The notes beneath the pieces are model-generated. The model ran no database searches, was not told where the DNA came from, and saw nothing but the letters and a program-made list of their open reading frames with translations. DNA of 64,000 bases from Mycobacterium sp. IS-1742. GTDB taxonomy: Bacteria; Actinomycetota; Actinomycetes; Mycobacteriales; Mycobacteriaceae. The position numbers and the translations under genes were made by a program. How positions within the stretch are numbered: position 1 is the stretch's first letter; every line of letters begins with the position of its first letter. Location: positions 248,001-312,000 of the forward strand of contig NZ_LQIV01000023.1 in NCBI RefSeq assembly GCF_001500125.1. The letters are read 5' to 3'. Below are positions 17,187-24,463 of the stretch, piece by piece.

Positions 17187-18726
17187 CCGTCAGGTTCCGG
17201 ATCGCGAGCGGCGCCTGGCCGATGCCGTCCCCACACGGACCCGGCGAGGACTGCAGGACGGGCACCCAGGTGTCGTCGGCGGCGGGCCAGCCGATCGTCA
17301 GCCGGTCGACGACGCCGTCGGAACTCTCGAGACGCACGCACGGGTCGAGCTCGCCGTCGGGTCGGTCCGGCCGGGTGATCGCCATGCTCAGCTGATCGAC
17401 GGTGAGCGCTCCGGCGTGTGCGGCCTGGAACGCGACGACCGGTTCGGAGTGGCGAATCATGATGGTGCCGAACGTGATCCCGCTCGTGTTCTCGACACCG
17501 ACGCCGCCGTTGCCTCCGCTGGTCGAGCCGGCTGTGACACCGCAGTGGTCGATGCGCATCCCGTTGACCCGGGTGTCGGTCAGCGACTCGGCGCGAACCG
17601 CCCAGGTGGGGCAGTCGTCGACCTTCGCGTCGCCGACGTGGATGTCGAAGTCGGTGAAGCGCCGGTCGCCGGAAGTGCCCGGCCGGGCCAGCAGGTGGAT
17701 GCCCATGTCGCAGTCGGTCGCGGTGACGTCGTCGAGGCGGATCGAGCGGCTGGCGACGTAATGCCAGCCGACGTCGGTGCCCGGCTCCGCGGAGTCGATG
17801 AGGAACGCCGAACCGGCGTGTACGCCGACGACGTCGAGTCCCTCGACGGTGACGCGGTTGGCGCCCGCGAGCCGGACACCGTTCGCCCGGCACGCGAACA
17901 CGTTCACGTTCGTGACGGTGAAGTCCGCGTTGGACCAGTCGGTCAGATCCGGGACCGAGAAGGTGTGGGACGCACGGTCGAAGGTCGGCTCGGGAGCGAA
18001 ATACGTGACCAGCGCGAGCCCGTCGTCACCGGTGTTGACGGCGCTGTACCGGTCGACCGACGCGCGTCGGCAGGCGTTGAAGTGCAATCCGTCGGCGCCG
18101 CTGTCGGTGACCCGCAGTCCGGCCACCTCGATGTCGGAGACGCCCATCATGACCACCCCGGTCTGCGGGCTGGACCGCACGGTGCAATCGGTCACGGACA
18201 CCTCGGTGACCGGAGTCGGCTGCCCGGACCATCCGCTCGGCTGTTGGTCGCCGACATCGGGGTAGCCCTCCACCCGGATACCGTCGCCGAGTGACCGCAG
18301 GGCGCCGTCGGCCCATCGGATGTTGAGCCCCCGCAGCCGAATCCGGGACGCGGGTCCGCGGACGAGCAACCCGTGACCGCTGCCGGTCCGCTTGGTCGGA
18401 TGCAGATTGTCCATGTAGAGCTCGGCGCCGGGCTCGAACTCGACGACGACGTCGGCGAGGCCCGAGATCACGACGGCGGCGCCGCCGGGTGGCCAGCGCT
18501 GTGCGAAACGGTATGTGCCCCGGGGGAATCGGAGTGTGCTCCCGGGGCGCAACGCGGCCGCGGCGGCTTGTATGGCCCCTGAGTCATCGGTGATCCCGTC
18601 GCCCGCGGCGCCGAAGCCGCGGACGTCGACCACCGCACGCCGTCCGTTCAGCGAGCACCCCGCGAGAACGGCCGAGGCGGTCGCGGCGGACGCGCGGGCC
18701 AGCAACTGGCGCCTCGACAACGTCAC
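17140..18726 (-). CDS. Tat-exported right-handed beta-helix lipoprotein
   Basis: A 528-aa protein. It starts with a twin-arginine signal (SRRQLLARASA) ending in a lipobox LAGC, so it is probably Tat-exported and lipid-anchored. The mature part begins VRGFGAAGDGITDDSGAIQ, the pectate-lyase_3 start signature, and continues as a parallel beta-helix (SVTDCTV, ADGLHFNACRRA, VNTGDDGLALVTYF). Such proteins usually bind, cleave or epimerise polysaccharides. It is a clear paralogue of the protein at 24436-26997. GTG at 18726 overlaps the stop of the upstream glycosyltransferase, so both are one operon. Upstream in-frame codons lie inside that gene and are not the start. Confidence 0.8.
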   Translation of the reverse strand: MTLSRRQLLARASAATASAVLAGCSLNGRRAVVDVRGFGAAGDGITDDSGAIQAAAAALRPGSTLRFPRGTYRFAQRWPPGGAAVVISGLADVVVEFEPGAELYMDNLHPTKRTGSGHGLLVRGPASRIRLRGLNIRWADGALRSLGDGIRVEGYPDVGDQQPSGWSGQPTPVTEVSVTDCTVRSSPQTGVVMMGVSDIEVAGLRVTDSGADGLHFNACRRASVDRYSAVNTGDDGLALVTYFAPEPTFDRASHTFSVPDLTDWSNADFTVTNVNVFACRANGVRLAGANRVTVEGLDVVGVHAGSAFLIDSAEPGTDVGWHYVASRSIRLDDVTATDCDMGIHLLARPGTSGDRRFTDFDIHVGDAKVDDCPTWAVRAESLTDTRVNGMRIDHCGVTAGSTSGGNGGVGVENTSGITFGTIMIRHSEPVVAFQAAHAGALTVDQLSMAITRPDRPDGELDPCVRLESSDGVVDRLTIGWPAADDTWVPVLQSSPGPCGDGIGQAPLAIRNLTVTPPVERPSAVACAR

Positions 18727-19871
18727 GTACGGCTGCCGACCAGCTCGGCGAATATCGCGTCGGCCGCGGCGGTCGCGCGGATCCGCTGCTGACGCGCCAG
18801 CACATGGGCGTGGCCGCGCTTGGCCAGATCGGCCCTGGCCGCGTCGTCCGAGCAGAACGCGCGGAGCAGACCGGCCAGTTCCTCGGGTCGGTGCGGGTCG
18901 AAGTAGGCGGCGCCGTCGCCGCAAGTCTCACGCAGCGAGGGGATGTCCGACGACAGCACCGGTGTGCGCGATGCCATCGCCTCCAACGGCGGCAGCCCGG
19001 CGCCCTCGTAGAGGGAGGGCATGACCAGCAACTCCGCCGAGGCGACCAAGGACCGCAGTGCGCCGAAGTCGAGCTGCCCCGTCACCACCACGCGGTCCGG
19101 ATCGTCCTCGGCGAGGCGCCTGACCCGGTCGTCCAGCGTCCGCAGGGAGGCCCCGCCCCCGGCGATCACCAGCTTGTGGGGGATCTCGTCGGCCAGACCG
19201 GCGAACGCTTCCAGGACGAGCGGAAGGTTCTTGTGCCGCTTGGTGTTCCCGACGTACAGCAGGTAGCGGCCACTGACGGGCGACAGGCTCGGGTCGACGG
19301 GATCCAGCCACACCTCGTCCACCGGGATCGGCGTCACCGACACCGGTGCGGACGGTTCGATGTCCCTCAGCGTCGTCGCCGTCGCCTCCGACACCGTGAA
19401 GATCCGGCGGCAGAACCTGGCGTCGGCACCCAGCATCACGCGGGCATAGAGCCGGCGGGACCGGCTCTGGCCGCTGATGTTCTCGGGCAGAAGGTGAATC
19501 GTGTCGTGCACGGTGACATACAGCGCCGTTCGGCGGTTGCCGGGAAGAAGACGGGCCAACGGGTACGGGTAGTGCGGCAGCCACACCGCCCGCGGACGGG
19601 CCGCGTCGAATGCGTGGCGCCACACCGATTGTTCGGCGGCCGAGTACATCGCGGCCCGCGCCGGCGACGCCGGTATCACCTCGGTACTCGGACGCAGTGC
19701 CGGCGCGGCATCGGGATCGGCGAGGACGGCCAGGGTGAGCCCGTCGCGGGATGCGGCCTCCTCCAGGTAGGGCAACTGGGTGCGAATGTACGTCCCGATA
19801 CCGCTTTGGCGGATGTGCCGGGCATCGAACAACAGATCCACACGGCGATCATCGGTCCGCGGGTTGTTCAC
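18723..19871 (-). CDS. Glycosyltransferase family 4
   Basis: A 382-aa GT4 enzyme. The N-terminus LLFDARHIRQSGIGTYIRTQL contains the early Gly-rich loop of the family. The donor half has YLLYVGNTKRHKNLPLVLEAF and the signature PSLYEGAGLPPLEAMASRTPVL (E-x7-E). GTG at 19871 has a GGAGG site. It is the first gene of a leftward two-gene operon with the beta-helix lipoprotein, 76 bp from the divergent GAF gene; that gap is AT-rich (TTTTTAATAAAGG) and probably holds both promoters. Its role is adding a sugar to the polysaccharide repeat unit; specificity is unknown. Confidence 0.88.
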   Translation of the reverse strand: MNNPRTDDRRVDLLFDARHIRQSGIGTYIRTQLPYLEEAASRDGLTLAVLADPDAAPALRPSTEVIPASPARAAMYSAAEQSVWRHAFDAARPRAVWLPHYPYPLARLLPGNRRTALYVTVHDTIHLLPENISGQSRSRRLYARVMLGADARFCRRIFTVSEATATTLRDIEPSAPVSVTPIPVDEVWLDPVDPSLSPVSGRYLLYVGNTKRHKNLPLVLEAFAGLADEIPHKLVIAGGGASLRTLDDRVRRLAEDDPDRVVVTGQLDFGALRSLVASAELLVMPSLYEGAGLPPLEAMASRTPVLSSDIPSLRETCGDGAAYFDPHRPEELAGLLRAFCSDDAARADLAKRGHAHVLARQQRIRATAAADAIFAELVGSRT

Positions 19872-19947
19872 ACGCCCCTCCAGTTTGTTGCGTTTTTAAT
19901 AAAGGCTACGTCGGCGCGGATTCGTCCCGAGTTGGTCATACCTGTTC

Positions 19948-20694
19948 ATGTCCAAGGCACTGGAGTGGTCGGATACCGTTTGTCGAATGACCGGCTCTCT
20001 GACAGGGTTCGACGACTGGCTCAACCGCCTGCTCGAGGACTGCGCACGCGATGCGGGCGAGGACGTCGTCTCCTATGTGGCTCGCGCCGTCGCATCGCAG
20101 ATGGTCGCGGACCTCAGGCGCACCGAGCGTGCGTCGATCGAGGAGCTGATGGCTCACCTCAACGCGTGCAAGGTGTTTGCCAATACCGAGATGCCCAGTG
20201 TCGAATCCGAGATCACCAATCCGGAAAGACTGCAGTCGCTGTATGCCACCGGGCTGCTCGACACGTCGCCCGAAGAAGCCTACGACCGCATCACCCAGGC
20301 GGCGGCCGCCGCGCTGGACGCCCCGTCGGCCGCCCTCACGCGCGTCGACGTCGACCGCCAGTTCTTCAAGAGCGCGGTGGGTATGGGTGACGACGAACGC
20401 CAGACACCACTCGAGCGGTCCGTCTGCCAATACGCCGTGGCGAACGGCGCGGCGCTGTTACTCGAGGACGCCAGGACCGACCCGGTATTCCGAAATCATC
20501 CGGCAGTCCGTGACGGGACCGTGGTCGCCTACCTGGGTATTCCGCTGGTCGACACGGAAGACAATGCCGTCGGAACGCTCTGCGTATTCGACGACAAGCC
20601 GCGACTCTGGGGTACCGGCCACGTCCGGATCCTGAGCGATTTGGCGCAATTGGCGGCCGAGCGGATGTTCGGTCCACGCGCCGGTCAACAGTAG
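19948..20694 (+). CDS. GAF-domain sensor protein
   Basis: A 248-aa soluble protein. The C-terminal half (about 95-240) is a GAF domain, starting NPERLQSLYATGLLDTSPEEAYDRI and including FFKSAVGMGDDERQTPLERSVC and VVAYLGIPLVDTEDNAVGTLCV. That is the subtype often placed before histidine kinases, phosphodiesterases or standing alone. The N-terminal ~90 residues are helical with no recognised output domain. Met at 19987 is a possible alternative start. Location inside the polysaccharide locus, divergent from a glycosyltransferase, suggests a regulatory input, but the ligand and output are unknown. Confidence 0.75.
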   Translation: MSKALEWSDTVCRMTGSLTGFDDWLNRLLEDCARDAGEDVVSYVARAVASQMVADLRRTERASIEELMAHLNACKVFANTEMPSVESEITNPERLQSLYATGLLDTSPEEAYDRITQAAAAALDAPSAALTRVDVDRQFFKSAVGMGDDERQTPLERSVCQYAVANGAALLLEDARTDPVFRNHPAVRDGTVVAYLGIPLVDTEDNAVGTLCVFDDKPRLWGTGHVRILSDLAQLAAERMFGPRAGQQ

Positions 20695-20857
20695 CGGTCA
20701 GCCGCGGTCCCACCCGGAAACTCCGCTCCGCCGGCAAACGACTCTCAGCTTCCTCACGGATTCGCTTCCGTTGCCTCCGCAACCCCTTTAAGGTTGACTA
20801 TGCAAGGTTCCGTCGGGGGGAAGTGACGCATGGATTCGGACGCGGGAGCGACACGCG

Positions 20858-22366
20858 ATGCCGCCCAGTAGCCAGGTCACGGTGCCCATGCAGCAGACCG
20901 CTGCAGTGGCAGTGCGCAGTCGCATTCCGGCGGCGCCGCGCTTCATCGAGGGATTACGCAAGGAGTCCGGGTACATCGCGCTCACCATCGCGCTCGACGT
21001 ATGGGCCGCCTGCTGGGCCGTGGTGCTGGCGCACCTCTGGATCGGCGAGCTGTCGGACAACCGGAACGTCCTGCTGTACTCCTGGACCTTCGTACCGATC
21101 CTCATCGTCGTGCTCGCGACGCGGTCGCTGTACAAGAGGAAGCTGAACCGCAGCTTCCTCGACGAGATGGAACCGGTCGAGACGGCGGTCGCGGTATCGG
21201 CGCTGGCGGCGCTGACGATCATCGTGTTGCGGGTGCCCGCGCTGCAGGAGGGTCAGCAGGTCGAGGCCCACGTGCGCCCCAGCGACGTGATGATCAGGAT
21301 CTGGCTGTGCGCGGCGATCCTCGTGCCCGTGGTCCGGCTGATGAGGTCGGTCACGCAGCGCTATCTGCGGCGCAAGTACCGCTTCGGCGCGCCCGCCCTG
21401 ATCGTCGGTTCCGGCCCGATCACCAACCAGATCATCACGCGGATGGCGCAGGTGCCCGACTACGGTCTGCGCCCGGTCGGCGTGCTCGACGACACGCGTC
21501 CCACCGACGCGGAGCTCGTCGACGTGCCCTACCTGGGAACCGTCGACAACTTCGAGAACGCCGTGCGCGCAACCGGAGCCGAAGACCTCATCATCGCGCC
21601 GTCCGCGGTTCCCGGCGACCAGCTGTCGCGCTGCGCACAGCTGGCCCAACGGCGAGGGATGCGGGTGCGCGTGGTGCCTCGCCTGATGGACGTCGTCAAC
21701 GGCAGCGCCCGCATCGAGCACTTGGGCGGGGTTCCGCTGATGGTGCTCACCCCGGTCGACCCCAAGGGCTGGCAGTTCGCCTTCAAGTACGGACTCGGCC
21801 GGACGATCGCCGCCCTCGGAGTCCTGCTCATCTCACCGCTGATGATCGCGCTGGCACTCGCGGTCAAGCTCAGTTCGCCGGGGCCGATCTTCTTCCGCCA
21901 GCCACGCGTGGGGCGCGACGGCAAGGTGTTCGACTGTCTGAAGTTCCGCAGCATGCGGCCCGCTCCGGCCGGTGCCACCTTCGAGTTGAAGGCGGGGGCG
22001 GCGCCCGGCGGGGTGGAGGGCGACGACCGGCGCACCAAGATCGGCAAGTTCATGCGCAAGACCTCGCTGGACGAACTGCCGCAGCTGCTCAACGTCGTGA
22101 AGGGCGACATGACCCTGGTCGGTCCGCGTCCCGAGCGGCCGGAGTTCGTCGAGCTGTTCGAGATGCACGTGCGGCGCTACGGCGAGCGGCACCGGGTGAA
22201 GGCCGGCATCACCGGCTGGGCCCAGGTTCACGGGCTGCGGGGGCAGACCTCGATCGCCGATCGCGCCGAATTCGACAACTACTACATCGAGAACTGGTCG
22301 CTGCTGCTGGACTTCAAGATATTGCTCTTGACCGTTCTGGCGGTACTCCGTCCGACCGAAGAATGA
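20858..22366 (+). CDS. Polyprenyl glycosylphosphotransferase initiating polysaccharide synthesis
   Basis: A 502-aa membrane enzyme (WbaP/WcaJ type) that transfers sugar-1-phosphate from a nucleotide sugar to undecaprenyl phosphate, the first step of repeat-unit assembly. Several N-terminal helices are followed by a Rossmann-like CoA-binding-type domain (ALIVGSGPITNQIITRMAQ, about 175-280). A further membrane segment (LGVLLISPLMIALALAVKL) leads into the catalytic sugar transferase domain with FDCLKFRSM, RKTSLDELPQLLNVVKGDM and LVGPRPERPEF. The ATG at 20858 was chosen because the frame is hydrophilic and short before the first helix. The downstream neighbour is a lipid-carrier synthase-like gene. 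Confidence 0.93.
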   Translation: MPPSSQVTVPMQQTAAVAVRSRIPAAPRFIEGLRKESGYIALTIALDVWAACWAVVLAHLWIGELSDNRNVLLYSWTFVPILIVVLATRSLYKRKLNRSFLDEMEPVETAVAVSALAALTIIVLRVPALQEGQQVEAHVRPSDVMIRIWLCAAILVPVVRLMRSVTQRYLRRKYRFGAPALIVGSGPITNQIITRMAQVPDYGLRPVGVLDDTRPTDAELVDVPYLGTVDNFENAVRATGAEDLIIAPSAVPGDQLSRCAQLAQRRGMRVRVVPRLMDVVNGSARIEHLGGVPLMVLTPVDPKGWQFAFKYGLGRTIAALGVLLISPLMIALALAVKLSSPGPIFFRQPRVGRDGKVFDCLKFRSMRPAPAGATFELKAGAAPGGVEGDDRRTKIGKFMRKTSLDELPQLLNVVKGDMTLVGPRPERPEFVELFEMHVRRYGERHRVKAGITGWAQVHGLRGQTSIADRAEFDNYYIENWSLLLDFKILLLTVLAVLRPTEE

Positions 22367-22395
22367 GTAAATCGCGGAGCAAATTCCGCTACACT

Positions 22396-22413
22396 CAATA
22401 AGTGCACTTATTG
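22396..22413. promoter_or_regulatory. 18-bp perfect palindrome over the UppS-like start
   Basis: CAATAAGTGCACTTATTG is its own reverse complement, and its centre contains the GTG start at 22402-22404. TACACT at 22390-22395 is a fitting -10 box 6 nt before that codon. The site is AT-rich in GC-rich surroundings. A repressor bound here would cover the transcription start of a leaderless mRNA. Confidence 0.6.
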
Positions 22414-23067
22414 CCGCCGGGGGGGCCGGCGCACGTGGGACTGATTCCCGACGGGTTGCGGCGTTGGGCGGACGCCAATGGCACCAGCCTGGTCGACACA
22501 TATCGACGCGGAGCGCAGAAAGTCGTCGACATTATTCTGGCGCTCCAGGAGCACGGTGTGCGAACCGTGTCCGTGTACAACTTGAGCCGTGCGAATCTGG
22601 CCCGTCGCGACGACGAGCTGGACGCTGTGTATTCGGCGTCGACGCACTTCTTCAGCGCACTGATACCGGCACACTTCGATCGCGCGATATGCGGTGTGCG
22701 AATGCACGGCGATCTCGACCTGCTGCCGTCCGAATACGTCGCTGCGGCACGGGCGGTGGAGCACACGATGACCGGCGCGGAGTTCCGGATCAACATCCTC
22801 GCCGCCTATGACGCGGAAGACGAACTCCGAGCCGCCCACCGACGGGCCCAACAGGACGGCTGCGACATCGCCGCCGCGCTCGAGATCGGCGACGTCGACC
22901 TCGTCATCCGCACCACGCCCGAGCCGTTGCTCAGCGGATTCCTCCCGCTGCAGAGTCAGTACGCCCAGCTGCAGTTCCTGAGCACGCCGCTGAACGATCT
23001 GCAGCGGCGCGATATCGACGACCTGATCGCCGAGTACCGGCTGCTGCCGCAGCGGCGCGGACGGTAA
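22402..23067 (+). CDS. Divergent cis-prenyltransferase (UppS-like)
   Basis: A 221-aa member of the undecaprenyl diphosphate synthase family. The catalytic Asp-Gly and RW are kept (HVGLIPDGLRRWA against the usual IMDGNGRWA), and the C-terminal DLVIRTTPEPLLSGFLPLQS corresponds to DLxIRTSGExRLSNFLLWQ. But several usual active-site residues differ: Asn in DGNG is Leu, the conserved GHKAG His region reads TYRRGA, and SSENW reads SRANL. It may make an unusual-length carrier or have lost synthase activity. GTG at 22402 is in the centre of an 18-bp palindrome and 6 nt after a TACACT box, suggesting a leaderless mRNA. The essential housekeeping UppS is presumably elsewhere. Confidence 0.8.
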   Translation: MHLLPPGGPAHVGLIPDGLRRWADANGTSLVDTYRRGAQKVVDIILALQEHGVRTVSVYNLSRANLARRDDELDAVYSASTHFFSALIPAHFDRAICGVRMHGDLDLLPSEYVAAARAVEHTMTGAEFRINILAAYDAEDELRAAHRRAQQDGCDIAAALEIGDVDLVIRTTPEPLLSGFLPLQSQYAQLQFLSTPLNDLQRRDIDDLIAEYRLLPQRRGR

Positions 23068-23071
23068 AGCC

Positions 23072-24463
23072 ATGGCAGACAGCAGGAGTCCGCTGATCAT
23101 CGGCGCCGGGCCCGCCGGGCTCACCGCGGCGCTCGAACTCGTCAAGCGCGGGGTCACGCCACGGCTCTACGAGGCGTCGGAAGACGTCGGCGGGCTGGCC
23201 CGCACCCCGCGTCGCGGTGAGTGGCGCGTCGACCCCGGTGGGCACCGGTTCTTCACCAGAAGCGAAGCCGTTCTTGACCTCTGGAGGACGCTGTTACCCG
23301 CCGACCAGTGGGTCGCGGTGGCTCGACGCTCCGCCATGCTGGTGCAGGGTCAGCGAGTGAGATACCCGCTCGTCGGCCGGGATCTCCTCACTCAGCTGGG
23401 TGTCCGGAGCGGAATGCGCGGCCTCGGCGACCTGCTGCGGTCCAGGATGCCACGTGTGGGGCGCCGCGGTGTCGGGTCCGAGAGCTTCGAGGACTGGGGG
23501 ACAAGAGAATTCGGCCGCCATTGGTACACGCTGTTCTTCGACGGCTACGTCCGCAAGACCTGGCTCGCCGATCCGGCCGACCTGACGAGTGACTGGGCGA
23601 ACCAACGCATCCGGCCGATCCGCTGGCGCAAGGCCGGCGACTTCGCCGCGCGGGACGTCTTCCGGTATCCCCGCCTCGGGCCCGGCCAGCTCTGGGAGGC
23701 CGCGGCGGCGGTTCTCGCCGACAGCGGAGTGGTCACGTCGCTGAACTCGCCCGTGGTCAAGGTGGGCCGCGTGGGCCGGACGTGGACCGTCGACCTGCAG
23801 AACGGCGAAACGGCCTCCGGTGACGCCGTGTTCTCCAGCATGCCGCTGAGATCGCTCATCGACGCGCTGGAACCGGCTCCGCCACACCATGTCCGGGCGG
23901 CTGCCGCAGCCCTCAAGCACCGGGCCCTGATCACGGTCGGCGTCGCCCTTCGCGATCGTATCGACCTGCCGTACAACTGGATCTACACGCCGAGCGGGCA
24001 CATGCGGGTGGGTCGCATCCAGAACTACAGCCGGTGGTCGCCGGCGCTGGCCCCGGTGAATTGGGGCGGCACCTACCTCGGCATGGAGTACTTCACCAAC
24101 ACCGACGGTGACCTCTGGCGGGCCGACGACGGCGCCATGGCGGCGATCGTCGACGAGGACCTTCGGGCGCTCGGCGTCGGTGCCTGCGCGGTCGAGCACG
24201 TCATGGTGGTCCGCTCGCAATACGCCTACCCGGTCTACGATCCCGCCCGCGAGACGAGCGTCGCGCTGATCCGCGACTTCCTGCGCCGGCACCACCCATC
24301 GCTTCGACCCATGGGCCGCAACGGCATGCACCACTACGACAACCAGGACCACGCGATGCTCAGCGCGATGCAGAGCGTCGCCCGGTACTTCGGCGACGAC
24401 GTCGACCCGTGGCGGGTGAACACGGACCTGCGCTATCAGGAATCCGGGCTGCTGAGCATGTGA
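23072..24463 (+). CDS. FAD-dependent oxidoreductase, UDP-galactopyranose mutase-like
   Basis: A 463-aa flavoprotein. The N-terminal dinucleotide-binding motif GAGPAGLTAALEL is followed by VGGLARTPRRG and DPGGHRFFTRS, the arrangement seen in UDP-galactopyranose mutase-related and amine-oxidase-related flavoenzymes of glycan clusters. It begins 4 bp after the UppS-like gene, so the initiating transferase, prenyltransferase and flavoprotein probably act in one pathway. It is likely a sugar-nucleotide or lipid-linked sugar modifying enzyme, but it could also act on a polyprenyl substrate. Its 3' end overlaps the convergent beta-helix gene by 28 bp. Confidence 0.75.
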   Translation: MADSRSPLIIGAGPAGLTAALELVKRGVTPRLYEASEDVGGLARTPRRGEWRVDPGGHRFFTRSEAVLDLWRTLLPADQWVAVARRSAMLVQGQRVRYPLVGRDLLTQLGVRSGMRGLGDLLRSRMPRVGRRGVGSESFEDWGTREFGRHWYTLFFDGYVRKTWLADPADLTSDWANQRIRPIRWRKAGDFAARDVFRYPRLGPGQLWEAAAAVLADSGVVTSLNSPVVKVGRVGRTWTVDLQNGETASGDAVFSSMPLRSLIDALEPAPPHHVRAAAAALKHRALITVGVALRDRIDLPYNWIYTPSGHMRVGRIQNYSRWSPALAPVNWGGTYLGMEYFTNTDGDLWRADDGAMAAIVDEDLRALGVGACAVEHVMVVRSQYAYPVYDPARETSVALIRDFLRRHHPSLRPMGRNGMHHYDNQDHAMLSAMQSVARYFGDDVDPWRVNTDLRYQESGLLSM

